DNA from: Fen-671 sp963794745
GTDB taxonomy: Bacteria; Actinomycetota; Acidimicrobiia; Acidimicrobiales; Palsa-688
Assembly: GCA_963794745.1 (NCBI GenBank)
Contig: CAWCEZ010000005.1
Coordinates: 304,119 to 368,118, forward strand
Reading direction: 5' to 3'
Length of the DNA stretch: 64,000 nt
The notes under the pieces are model-generated. The model saw nothing but the letters and a program-made list of their open reading frames with translations. It did no database searches and was not told the DNA's origin. A program made the position numbers and the translations under genes. Below are positions 1 through 7,308 of the stretch, piece by piece (within the stretch, counting starts at the first letter, position 1; every line of letters begins with the position of its first letter).

Positions 1-575
1 CCGTGCGCCGAGTCCGGGATCAGCACCTTGCTCGGCGAGCGGCCCTGGCCCTCGTGCCAGGCACGCATTATCAGCAGCCCGGTCAGCTCACCTGCAGCGC
101 CGGCGGGAGGCTGGAGGGTGGCTGTGTGCATACCCGTGATGGCGCAGAGCGCATTGGTCAGGTCCCAGAGCAGCTCCAACCATCCCTGCGCGTACGGAGC
201 CGGCGTGGCCGGGTGGACGTAGCCAAGGCCGGGCAAGGCCGCCGCCTCGTCGCAAACCTTGGGGTTGTACTTCATCGTGCACGACCCGAGGGGGTAGGCA
301 CCGAGGTCGACCGAATACTGCCTGCTGGCTAAGCGCGTCACATGCCCCACAAGGTCACGCTCGGAGATCTCGGCCAGCTCAGGGGGCTCGGGGCGCAGCT
401 CCTCGGCGGGGACCAGTTCCTCGGCGCTCCACTCTGGGACACCGGTGGTACGGAACGAAGCGCAACGCCGGCCCGGCACGGAGAAATCAAAGATGGTCGG
501 TTCCTCGTCGCGCCCGAGCAGCGGTGCCGAGCTCGCCTTGCCGCCGGGTGACGACTTGTGCCCGAGCCCGCTCAC
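1..575 (-). CDS. gcvPB: Glycine dehydrogenase (P-protein) subunit 2, N-terminal part, cut by window edge
   Basis: About 190 residues of the PLP-bearing beta half of the two-subunit P-protein, which decarboxylates glycine and passes the aminomethyl group to GcvH lipoate. The sequence read on the minus strand contains YPLGSCTMKYNPK, the hallmark of this subunit, followed by HPATP and QPPAGAAGEL segments typical of the family. The start is GTG at 575, overlapping the gcvPA stop as GTGA, which implies translational coupling. The gene has no stop inside the window because it runs off the left edge; the PLP lysine lies beyond it. Last gene visible of the gcvT-gcvPA-gcvPB run. Confidence 0.93.
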   Translation of the reverse strand, partial: MSGLGHKSSPGGKASSAPLLGRDEEPTIFDFSVPGRRCASFRTTGVPEWSAEELVPAEELRPEPPELAEISERDLVGHVTRLASRQYSVDLGAYPLGSCTMKYNPKVCDEAAALPGLGYVHPATPAPYAQGWLELLWDLTNALCAITGMHTATLQPPAGAAGELTGLLIMRAWHEGQGRSPSKVLIPDSAH

Positions 576-1951
576 GCGACTACGACCTTTTCCATAGCAG
601 CCACAAAGGCGTCGATCTCGGCTCGGGACCGTTTCTCTGTCACCGCGACGAGCAGCCCGCGGCGGTCCCCCACTTCTACGGGGATGCCGGCCAGGAAGCC
701 TTCCTCGGCCATGCGCTCGACGACGAGGTCGGCCGGCAGCGGCAGTTCGAGCGCGAACTCGCGCAGGACAGGAGCTTCTACCAAGGGTTTTACCCCGGGC
801 AGCGCGATCAGGGCCTCCCTCGTGTAGCGGGTACCGCGGGCGCAGCGCAGGGCCAGCTCACGCAGGCCCCACGTGCCGAGCCACGCCATCTGCACCATCG
901 CCCCGATGGCGATCAGGGTCTGGTTGGTGCAGATGTTGGACGAGGCACGCTCGCGCCGTATGTCCTGCTCCCTGGCACGCAACGTCGTGACGTAGGCCGT
1001 GCGCCCCTCGGTGTCGACCGTCCTGCCGACCAGGCGCCCCGGCAGGCGCCGGGTGTGTGCGCTCGCTACTGCGAACATCCCGAGGTAAGGGCCTCCGAAC
1101 GCCATCGGCATACCCAAGGGTTGGCCTTCGGCCACTGCCACATCGGCTCCCTGCTCGCCGGGCGTGCGCAGTAGGCCGGCAGCAATCGGGTCGAAGGCCG
1201 CCACCAAGAGCGCTCCGAGGTCGTCGGCGGCTTTTCGGGCGGGCGCGAGAGGGTCGATGCAGCCTAGGTAGTTCGGAGACGGCGCCACCAGCGCAGCCGG
1301 GTGGCCGTCAGGCCCACCGCCGCGACCGGATCCGGGACCATTGCCAATATGGCCGGCGGCGGCCTGCTCCCAAGCGGTACGGCCCTCGACAAGCGGTATG
1401 TCCACGATCTCGGTACCACCGCCCGCGCAAAGGGTCGCCAGTGCCTCCCGCCAGCGCGGGTTGAGCCCGGCGCTCACCCAGACGGTCCTGCGCCCTGTCG
1501 AGGCAATTGCCACGTTGACCGCTTCGACGGTCGCCGTAGCGCCGTCATAGACAGAGGCGTTGGCGATAGGCAGACCGGCCAATCGGGAAACAAGGGTCTG
1601 GTACTCGAAGAGCGCCTCGAGGACCCCCTGAGCCACCTCGGGCTGATAGGGCGTGTACGACGTGACGAACTCGGAGCGGCCCCCGAGCGCCCGCGTCACC
1701 GCCGGCACGTCATGGTCGTAAGCCCCCCCGCCTGCGAAACAGACGAGCTCACTGGCTGCCCGGTTGCGCCTGGCCAGCCGGGACATTTCGGCCGCCACAT
1801 CGGGTTCGGACATCCCTGGGGCCATCTCGAGGCCGCCCGCCAGGCGCAGAGCCTCCGGGATGCACTCGAACAGCTCGGCGGGGCTGGAGAGGCCCAGGTC
1901 ACCCAGCATCCGGGCGAAATCCTCATCAGTGTGGGGGACGAAATGAGCCAT
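572..1951 (-). CDS. gcvPA: Glycine dehydrogenase (P-protein) subunit 1
   Basis: 459 residues, the usual length for the alpha half of the heterotetrameric glycine decarboxylase. It begins with MAHFVPHTDEDFARML and carries the family segments FVTSYTPYQPEVAQG (substrate/cofactor pocket region), ANASVYDGATA and SNICTNQTL. Together with GcvPB it forms the P-protein of the glycine cleavage system. The ATG at 1949-1951 overlaps the gcvT stop by one base (TGATG), and its own stop overlaps the GTG of gcvPB, so the three genes are almost certainly one operon. Splitting of P-protein into two genes differs from mycobacteria, where gcvB is a single large gene. Confidence 0.95.
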   Translation of the reverse strand: MAHFVPHTDEDFARMLGDLGLSSPAELFECIPEALRLAGGLEMAPGMSEPDVAAEMSRLARRNRAASELVCFAGGGAYDHDVPAVTRALGGRSEFVTSYTPYQPEVAQGVLEALFEYQTLVSRLAGLPIANASVYDGATATVEAVNVAIASTGRRTVWVSAGLNPRWREALATLCAGGGTEIVDIPLVEGRTAWEQAAAGHIGNGPGSGRGGGPDGHPAALVAPSPNYLGCIDPLAPARKAADDLGALLVAAFDPIAAGLLRTPGEQGADVAVAEGQPLGMPMAFGGPYLGMFAVASAHTRRLPGRLVGRTVDTEGRTAYVTTLRAREQDIRRERASSNICTNQTLIAIGAMVQMAWLGTWGLRELALRCARGTRYTREALIALPGVKPLVEAPVLREFALELPLPADLVVERMAEEGFLAGIPVEVGDRRGLLVAVTEKRSRAEIDAFVAAMEKVVVA

Positions 1952-3045
1952 CAGTTTGTTGTACCGGATTTCTTTACGAAGGGTAGGCGGGCGATATGAC
2001 AGGTAAGGGCACGACCTCTCGCGTCCACTTTGAGCTCTGCCCCATCAGGCAACCCCAGTTGGAGAAAACCCATTCCGATCCCACAACCCAGGACCGGCGA
2101 GAAATTACCACTTGTCAGCTCGCCGGCGATCACCCCGTCCAGGAGAGCTGGATAGCCCGCCCGAAGTGGTTGCCTGCCCTCGCCGGTAACGCCCCTCAGC
2201 ACCCGGGTCAAGCCTTCGTGGCGTTGCGCCACCAAGGCGTCAAGGCCCGTAAAGCCGCCAGGCTTATCCCAGGCAACGACCCAGGAGAGGCCGGCCTCGA
2301 GCGGGGTAATACCGGGGCCGAGCTCATGGCCGTGAAGGGGAAGGCCCGACTCGAGCCGGAGGGTGTCACGCGCCCCGAGGCCAGCCGGCGAGGCGCCCGC
2401 AGTTACCAGCGCTTGCCAGAGGTCCTCGGCACGTGAGGCTGGGACCGAGCACTCGACGCCGTCCTCGCCCGTATAGCCCGTGCCCGCGACCGTGACGGGG
2501 GTGCCTTGCCAGTCCAGCTGTTCGACCCGGAAGCGGCCGACACCGGCAGCTTCGGCGAAAACCTTGGCGAGGATGCTGCGCGACTGCGGGCCCTGCACTG
2601 CCAGCACGGCCCTGCCGCCGGTGATGTCGCTGCCCCCGATCGCAGCGAGCACCCTGGAGGTGTTGGAGGCGTTCGGCATGACGTCGAAGATCTCCTCGCC
2701 TGCCCACCACACGATCAAGTCGTCGAGCACCGACCCTTCGTTGTCGAGAAGGTGCGTGTACTGCGCCCTGCCGGGAGCGATCTTGCCGAGGTCGTTGGTG
2801 AGCGCCCTCTGCAGCGTTGCCTTGGCGCCAGGTCCCTCCACCCGCACCGTGCCGAGGTGGCTCACGTCAAAAATGGCCACGTCTCGGCGGCAGGACATGT
2901 GCTCTGCGAGGGTGCCGTGCTCGTACTCGAGGGGCATCTCCCAGCCCCCGAAGCCCACCATCCGCGCACCATTGCGCCGGTGCCAGGCGTCGAGCGGGCT
3001 GTAGCGCAGCACGCCTGCCCCAGGTGCCTCCTGTTGCCCGGTCAA
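1951..3045 (-). CDS. gcvT: Aminomethyltransferase (glycine cleavage T-protein)
   Basis: 364 residues, normal length. T-protein releases ammonia from the aminomethyl-lipoyl arm of GcvH and makes 5,10-methylene-tetrahydrofolate. Visible motifs: MVGFGGWEMPLEY near the N-terminus, VAIFDVSHLGTVRVEGP, TNDLGKIAPGRAQYT, GYTGEDGVE (folate-binding region) and LRLESGLPLHGHEL. The chosen start is TTG at 3045; a GTG 11 codons later (VLRYSPLD) is an alternative. It lies 46 bases after the stop of the MerR gene and starts the gcvT-gcvPA-gcvPB overlap chain. No glycine riboswitch fits in the short gap before it. Confidence 0.95.
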   Translation of the reverse strand: MTGQQEAPGAGVLRYSPLDAWHRRNGARMVGFGGWEMPLEYEHGTLAEHMSCRRDVAIFDVSHLGTVRVEGPGAKATLQRALTNDLGKIAPGRAQYTHLLDNEGSVLDDLIVWWAGEEIFDVMPNASNTSRVLAAIGGSDITGGRAVLAVQGPQSRSILAKVFAEAAGVGRFRVEQLDWQGTPVTVAGTGYTGEDGVECSVPASRAEDLWQALVTAGASPAGLGARDTLRLESGLPLHGHELGPGITPLEAGLSWVVAWDKPGGFTGLDALVAQRHEGLTRVLRGVTGEGRQPLRAGYPALLDGVIAGELTSGNFSPVLGCGIGMGFLQLGLPDGAELKVDARGRALTCHIARLPFVKKSGTTN

Positions 3046-3055
3046 CGCGCGCTCA

Positions 3056-3080
3056 CTTGGCCGAGGCTCACCCGGCCAAG
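3056..3080 (-). terminator. Small hairpin between MerR gene and gcvT
   Basis: A perfect 7-base inverted repeat (CTTGGCC at 3056-3062 and GGCCAAG at 3074-3080) with an 11-base loop sits in the 45-base gap after the MerR stop. There is no T run, so it may be a weak terminator, an attenuator, or a transcript-processing structure before gcvT. Confidence 0.35.
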
Positions 3081-3090
3081 ACTAGATGCT

Positions 3091-3645
3091 TTAGCGAGCG
3101 ATCCTCTTCGCCGGTCCCGGCACGCTTTTTGCCGGGCTCGCACTCGCAGCTGTCCCGTTCGCCGGGTGCCCCTGGGGGCGCGTACCCGTGAACTCGGTGA
3201 TGCCAGCATCTACCTCTGAGACGATCTTCTCCATGCCGAGCACTATCGAGAGCACACCCTGGCCGCCCCGCAGCAGGTCGAACAGCTCTTGGCCGGAATT
3301 GGCCAAGACGGTGCGGTCGTCGGCGATGACGAGGCTCGCGCTGGCTACATCGGTGCCCGAACCGCGCAGGCATTCGATCGCTTTGCGCGTCGAGCGCAAC
3401 GACACACCGTTGTCCAGCAACTGCTTGATGACCTTCAGCTGCAACAAGTCCGTGTAGGCATAAACGCGCTGCGTCCCGCTCCCCCGCGCGTCGCTGATCG
3501 AAGGCCGCATCAGGTCGGTACGAGCCCAGTAGTCCAGCTGGCGGTACGTGATCCCCACGATGTTGCAAACCTGCGGCCCTCTGAACCCTTCCTCGGGCCC
3601 GTCTTCCGCCGGCGGCGATGCCTGCCCGGTTTGTTGACGCTCCAT
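3091..3645 (-). CDS. MerR-family transcriptional regulator, Rv1830-like
   Basis: 184 residues. The N-terminal half has a MerR winged-helix signature: QVCNIVGITYRQLDYWARTD followed by a YAYTDLLQLKVIKQLLD helix; the C-terminal half carries LANSGQELFDLLRGGQGVLSIVLG, typical of the short actinobacterial Rv1830 group (ResR/McdR in mycobacteria, linked to cell size and regrowth). Its place after the DUF151 gene and before the gcv genes repeats the M. tuberculosis order Rv1828-Rv1829-Rv1830. The last ~20 residues are low-complexity and the exact C-terminus could differ. A TGTAAC/GTTACA dyad just upstream suggests autoregulation. Confidence 0.88.
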   Translation of the reverse strand: MERQQTGQASPPAEDGPEEGFRGPQVCNIVGITYRQLDYWARTDLMRPSISDARGSGTQRVYAYTDLLQLKVIKQLLDNGVSLRSTRKAIECLRGSGTDVASASLVIADDRTVLANSGQELFDLLRGGQGVLSIVLGMEKIVSEVDAGITEFTGTRPQGHPANGTAASASPAKSVPGPAKRIAR

Positions 3646-3662
3646 TTGCCCTCCTCGGCAGA

Positions 3663-3683
3663 TGTAACAGATAGGTAGTTACA
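3663..3683. promoter_or_regulatory. Candidate operator dyad upstream of the Rv1830-like MerR gene
   Basis: Perfect 6-base arms TGTAAC (3663-3668) and GTTACA (3678-3683) separated by 9 bases, starting 18 bases upstream of the MerR start codon. The position and symmetry suit binding by a dimeric regulator. A related TGTAAC half-site occurs at 4312-4317, just upstream of the DUF151 gene. No experimental motif is claimed. Confidence 0.45.
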
Positions 3684-3805
3684 CCAGTGTGGCCCTTCCG
3701 GGGCGTGCCCGCAAGAACCTGGCCTGGATATAGCCCCTGATCAGGCGATGTGCTCTGCGACCTCAGGGCGACGGCCGGCGGCGGAGCGCCTGAGGGCCTC
3801 CGGGC

Positions 3806-4303
3806 TCACTTCTCGAAGTCCTCCGGGCTGATGCCCTCGATGAACTCGTGGAACTGCGCCACGAGCTCTTCACCCTCAGGTGCGTCCTCGAGCTCGTCGT
3901 GCTGTGTGATCACTATGCCCTCGGCGTCCAGCAAGGCCTCCTCGGCATAGATCGTGGCGCCCGCGCGGATCGCGATCGCGATCGCATCGGACGGCCTCGC
4001 CGACACGACGTAGTTGTTGCCACCGCGCCGCAGGCGCAACTCTGCATAGAAAGTCTGGTCCTTTAGCTCGGTTATCACCACGTGGTCCAGCACGACGCCG
4101 ACCTCGGTGAGGATGTCGCGCAGCAGGTCGTGGGTCATCGGCCTCTTGGTGACAACGCCTTGAAGGGCAGCCGCTATCGCTTCGGCCTCGGGGCGCCCAA
4201 TGTAGATAGGCAGCGTCCGGTCGCCCGTCGCCTCTTGCAACAACAGGATCGGGGTGTTAGCAGGGAGCTCGACCCGGACGGCAGAGAGGTGCATCTCGAC
4301 CAT
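3806..4303 (-). CDS. Bifunctional nuclease domain protein (DUF151), Rv1829-like
   Basis: 165 residues. The whole protein matches the BFN/DUF151 family: LPIYIGRPEAEAIAAALQG, RPMTHDLLRDIL, FYAELRLRRGG and SARPSDAIAIAIRAGA. Plant and bacterial relatives are described as having RNase/DNase activity; the physiological role in actinobacteria is not settled. The acidic C-terminal tail (EDAPEGEE onward) is usual for the group. It starts with ATG at 4303 and lies between the two MerR genes, as in M. tuberculosis. A TTGTAACGTTCAA quasi-palindrome (about 4306-4318) sits directly before the start codon and may be an operator shared with the MerR dyad at 3663. Confidence 0.93.
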   Translation of the reverse strand: MVEMHLSAVRVELPANTPILLLQEATGDRTLPIYIGRPEAEAIAAALQGVVTKRPMTHDLLRDILTEVGVVLDHVVITELKDQTFYAELRLRRGGNNYVVSARPSDAIAIAIRAGATIYAEEALLDAEGIVITQHDELEDAPEGEELVAQFHEFIEGISPEDFEK

Positions 4304-4409
4304 CCTTGAACGTTACAACGGCGGACGGCCAACCCGACAGGCGGTTAGGGCCGTGCAGGCAAGGCGCACATACTCCCCAAGGAAAATCACGCAAGCAACG
4401 AGCGGTCGG

Positions 4410-5588
4410 CTAGCGACTGTCGGCGAGCGCTGCGCGAAGCAAAGCCGTCCGCAGCTCCCCGCCCAGCTCGGACAGCTCGTCGACGGCGTGGGCGGCAGCC
4501 TCACGGGCCTGCGGGTTGCGTTGGCGCAGGAGAGGCATGATCACCTGTTGCACCAACCCGGCCTCCCGTTCGGCGGCGCCCTTGTACGCGCGGAGGTGGC
4601 GGGCCTCGACGCCATGGCGGGCGAAGGCCCATGCCAGGCGGGCGATCACGGCGGCTTCCCGGGAGTAATACGGCGCCCCCCCGATGATCCTGGGAGCTAT
4701 GAGGCCGTACTGTTCGAGGTCCCTCACGGTCTCAACGTCCACGGCGGCCGCTTCGACCAGCTCAGCCAAGGACAGCTCGTCGTCGGCGGGCGCCCTTACC
4801 TCGCGGGGGCGCCCCGGCCGCGACGACTTCGGGGGAGGCTCGGGCTCACGGGCAACTGCACGTTCTGAGGCAACTGCGCGTTCTGAGGCAACTGCGCGTT
4901 CTGAGGCAACTGCGCGTTCTGAGGCAACTGCACGTTCTGAGGCAACTGCGCGCTCAGGTGTGACAGCTGGTCCAAGGGGGCCATCTTCGCCGTCTGAGGC
5001 TACAGAAGGTCCTTGTACCGGAACGGTGGTGCTCTCGGCGGCGTGCGCGCGGCTTGCCCGCGGGCGATTTTCGGCGCGCGGTCCGCCACCGGCGCTCGAA
5101 CCGCTCGGCTCGGCTCGGCTGCTCGGCTCGGCTCGGTTGCCCGGGCTGAGGTTGCTACCGGGGCTGACATAGCCACCCGAGGCGGGGCCTAGGTCAAACA
5201 GCTGGGCGGGCCTGCTCGCCGAGGCCCCTCCGTTGCCGTAGAGCGCCTCGCTAGTTAGCGCCACGCGTACATAGCCCTCTTCGAGCACGTAGCCCCCCTC
5301 GAGGAGGGCCTCCCCGTCACCGGCGGCGTCGGGGTCGAGGTCGCCCTGCCCCTCGAGGCGGTCCTTGATCACCTTGAGCGGCAAGAAGGCATCCCTTTGC
5401 TGGCGCAGGACCCAGCGCAATCTCTCGATGTCCGGCTCATAGAACTTCCGGTACCCCGACGGGGTCCGCTCGGGGTCGACCAAGCCCTGGCTTTCCAGGA
5501 AACGGATCTTCGAGATCGTTACGTCCGGGAACTCCTCGTGGAGCAACGACAGGACCTCGCCTATCGAAAGGTGCGCGCGACCTACCAC
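4410..5588 (-). CDS. ftsR: MerR-family regulator, FtsR/Rv1828-like, with repeat-expanded linker
   Basis: 392 residues against about 250 in mycobacteria. Residues 1-85 form the MerR HTH (LSIGEVLSLLHEEFPDVTIS, ESQGLVDPERTPSGYRKFY). The C-terminal ~120 residues are the second winged-helix-like domain of the family (LSLAELVEAAAVDVETVRDL, YGLIAPRII, PYYSREAAVIARLAWAF). The two are joined by a ~150-residue disordered linker containing tandem ASERAV hexapeptides coded by an 18-base repeat, and a short Ser/Pro/Ala/Glu-rich repeat. In Corynebacterium FtsR controls ftsZ expression; Rv1828 is its mycobacterial homologue. Start taken at GTG 5588, 26 bases after the garA stop. Confidence 0.9.
   Translation of the reverse strand: MVGRAHLSIGEVLSLLHEEFPDVTISKIRFLESQGLVDPERTPSGYRKFYEPDIERLRWVLRQQRDAFLPLKVIKDRLEGQGDLDPDAAGDGEALLEGGYVLEEGYVRVALTSEALYGNGGASASRPAQLFDLGPASGGYVSPGSNLSPGNRAEPSSRAEPSGSSAGGGPRAENRPRASRAHAAESTTVPVQGPSVASDGEDGPLGPAVTPERAVASERAVASERAVASERAVASERAVASERAVAREPEPPPKSSRPGRPREVRAPADDELSLAELVEAAAVDVETVRDLEQYGLIAPRIIGGAPYYSREAAVIARLAWAFARHGVEARHLRAYKGAAEREAGLVQQVIMPLLRQRNPQAREAAAHAVDELSELGGELRTALLRAALADSR
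4851..4957. repeat. 18-base tandem repeat inside the ftsR-like gene
   Basis: Five near-identical copies of an 18-base unit (CGTTCTGAGGCAACTGCG on the plus strand) run from 4861 to 4950, flanked by partial copies. Copies differ at one G/A position. In the minus-strand reading frame it codes repeated ASERAV, so copy-number change would keep frame. It explains most of the extra length of this MerR protein. Confidence 0.95.
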
Positions 5589-5614
5589 GACGGTGCTCTC
5601 AAGCCCTCGGTCGA

Positions 5615-6166
5615 TCAGGCGGTGCCAGCGGCATGGCCGGCGCCAGGGCCTTGGCCAGGAGCGAGGAACAGCAGGCGGAACTTGCCCACCTGGAGCTCGT
5701 CCCCGCTCACCAGAGGGGCTGTATCTATCCGTTCGCGGTTGAGGTAGGTGCCGTTGAGCGAGCCGACATCGTGGGCCTGGTAGACGCCATCGTCGTAGCG
5801 CACCTCAGCATGACGGCGCGAAACGGTGATGTCATCAAGGAAAATGTCGCTTTCGGGGTGACGGCCGATCGCGACGACCACGGCGTCCTGCGGCCCGAGG
5901 ACGAAGCGGGAGCCGGAATTAGGCCCGCGGGTCACCACGAGCACGGCACCACCCGGCGCTACCCCGTGGAGGAGGTCGCTCGGCTCGAGCAGGAAAGGCT
6001 CGGACGACCCGTCCCCAGGGAACAACACAACTGCCGGCGTGGCCGAAGTCTGGTGCTCCGGGGCGTCAGGCTCGACGGCTGTCACGCGCGGCTCCAGTGG
6101 AGCTCCGCAAGAGGAGCAAAAATTGGCCCCCACGGGGTTGCGGTGCCCGCACCGGTTGCAGTACAA
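5615..6166 (-). CDS. garA: Zinc-ribbon plus FHA domain protein, GarA-like
   Basis: 183 residues. The C-terminal ~95 residues are an FHA phosphothreonine-binding domain nearly identical in motif to mycobacterial GarA (GRHPESDIFLDDITVSRRHA, VGSLNGTYLNRERID, GDELQVGKFRL). The N-terminus differs: instead of the short GarA tail with its ETTS phosphorylation site, residues 2-21 form a CxxC...CxxC zinc ribbon (CNRCG, CSSCG), followed by a ~55-residue linker. GarA regulates 2-oxoglutarate metabolism enzymes through PknG/PknB phosphorylation; that switch cannot work identically here. TTG start at 6166, four bases after the gcvH stop, so the two are co-transcribed. Confidence 0.88.
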   Translation of the reverse strand: MYCNRCGHRNPVGANFCSSCGAPLEPRVTAVEPDAPEHQTSATPAVVLFPGDGSSEPFLLEPSDLLHGVAPGGAVLVVTRGPNSGSRFVLGPQDAVVVAIGRHPESDIFLDDITVSRRHAEVRYDDGVYQAHDVGSLNGTYLNRERIDTAPLVSGDELQVGKFRLLFLAPGQGPGAGHAAGTA

Positions 6167-6170
6167 CGCC

Positions 6171-6563
6171 TCAGGCCTCGAGGAGCTTTCGGTAGTCCGC
6201 CGGGCTCAACAACGTCTCGAAAGCGGCGGCCGAGGAGGGCTCGATCACGCAAATCCACCCTTTACCGTAGGGTTCTTCGTTGACTTGCTGGGGCGCATCG
6301 ACTAGCTCGCTGTTCACTTCTAAGACGGTCCCGTCGAGCGGAGCGTATATATCCGAGACAGACTTGGTCGATTCTAGCTCGCAGAGCGCTTGGCCCGCCG
6401 TTGCCAAGGCCTCTGGCGCCGGCAGTTGGACATAGACGATGTCCCCCAAGGCGTCCTGGGCGTAATCCGTGATCCCAACCCGGGCACGATCGCCCTCGAG
6501 GCGAACCCATTCATGGTCCGAGGTGTAGCGAAGGTCATCTGGAACGTTCACGGTGGAGACCAT
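6171..6563 (-). CDS. gcvH: Glycine cleavage system H protein
   Basis: 130 residues, standard for the lipoyl carrier that shuttles the aminomethyl group between P-, T- and L-proteins. Motifs: YTSDHEWVRLEGD, VGITDYAQDALGDIVYVQLP, and the lipoylation site CELESTKSVSDIYAP in which the central Lys carries lipoate. NEEPYGKGWICVIEP is the conserved C-terminal strand. ATG start at 6563. It is separated from gcvT by four genes, as in mycobacteria, and directly followed by garA. Confidence 0.97.
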   Translation of the reverse strand: MVSTVNVPDDLRYTSDHEWVRLEGDRARVGITDYAQDALGDIVYVQLPAPEALATAGQALCELESTKSVSDIYAPLDGTVLEVNSELVDAPQQVNEEPYGKGWICVIEPSSAAAFETLLSPADYRKLLEA

Positions 6564-6638
6564 ACTGGCCGGAGACCCTCGACGGCAGCCCGTTCTGAAG
6601 AGATCCTGGCTGGCGGCACTTCGCCAACTTCTCTGCCG

Positions 6639-7286
6639 TCATCGCTGGCCGTCGCCGGAGTGGGCCACGAGCTGCTCGCCCTCGCCGCGACCTTCGCCCT
6701 TGCGGGCCTGGGCGAGCACGGCGCGCCCGGTCGGGATGTACTGGAACGCCGCGTACCAAGCGAAAACCTGACCGCAGGCAACCGCAACCCACGCCGCCAC
6801 ATCGGCGGCCTCATGCCAGCGGAAGGGAGCGTGGCCCAAAAGGAAAAGCGGCAGCGCCACCATCATCCCGAAAGCGCCCACCTTGCCCGCAAAGCTCACC
6901 TCCAAGTACCGCGCGCCGCCAACGGTGAGCACCACCGCCCCGGCCAACACAAAGAGCTCTCTCAACAGCACGATCGCCACGAGCCAGACGGGCACAGCAC
7001 CGATCGCAACCGCCCCGATCACCGCGGAGAGCACGAGCGCCCGGTCCACAAAGGGGTCCGCCAACTTTCCGAGCGAGCTGACCTGGTGAAAATGCCTTGC
7101 AACGTAGCCGTCGAGACCGTCGGTAATGCCCAGTACGGCGAGCATGCACGCGGCTGCGATCAGGTCCCGTCCGTGGGGCTGGCCGAGAAGCACAAGGAAA
7201 ACCGGCAGGCAGGCCAGGCGCAGGGCCGTCAGGCCGTTGGGAACTGTGAGGACACGGTCCTCGCCCTCGCGGCGCGCTGATGGCAT
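6639..7286 (-). CDS. CDP-alcohol phosphatidyltransferase (PgsA-type membrane protein)
   Basis: 215 residues with about five hydrophobic helices. The CDP-alcohol transferase signature DGxxARx8Gx3Dx3D is intact (DGYVARHFHQVSSLGKLADP and then FVDR). These enzymes transfer a phosphatidyl group from CDP-diacylglycerol to an alcohol such as glycerol-3-phosphate or an inositol phosphate; the substrate cannot be told from the sequence. Its position upstream of gcvH matches the M. tuberculosis gene often called pgsA2/pgsA3 near Rv1822. ATG start at 7286. A second member of the family is at 44552-45130. Confidence 0.88.
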   Translation of the reverse strand: MPSARREGEDRVLTVPNGLTALRLACLPVFLVLLGQPHGRDLIAAACMLAVLGITDGLDGYVARHFHQVSSLGKLADPFVDRALVLSAVIGAVAIGAVPVWLVAIVLLRELFVLAGAVVLTVGGARYLEVSFAGKVGAFGMMVALPLFLLGHAPFRWHEAADVAAWVAVACGQVFAWYAAFQYIPTGRAVLAQARKGEGRGEGEQLVAHSGDGQR

Positions 7287-7308
7287 TGCCTTCGAGCATA
7301 AGGCGCTG

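Noticed and set aside
3046..3090. Glycine riboswitch before gcvT
   Set aside because: The gap is only 45 bases, too short for the aptamer, and shows only a small hairpin.
4851..4957. Possible CRISPR array
   Set aside because: Units are contiguous with no spacers and lie in a coding frame.
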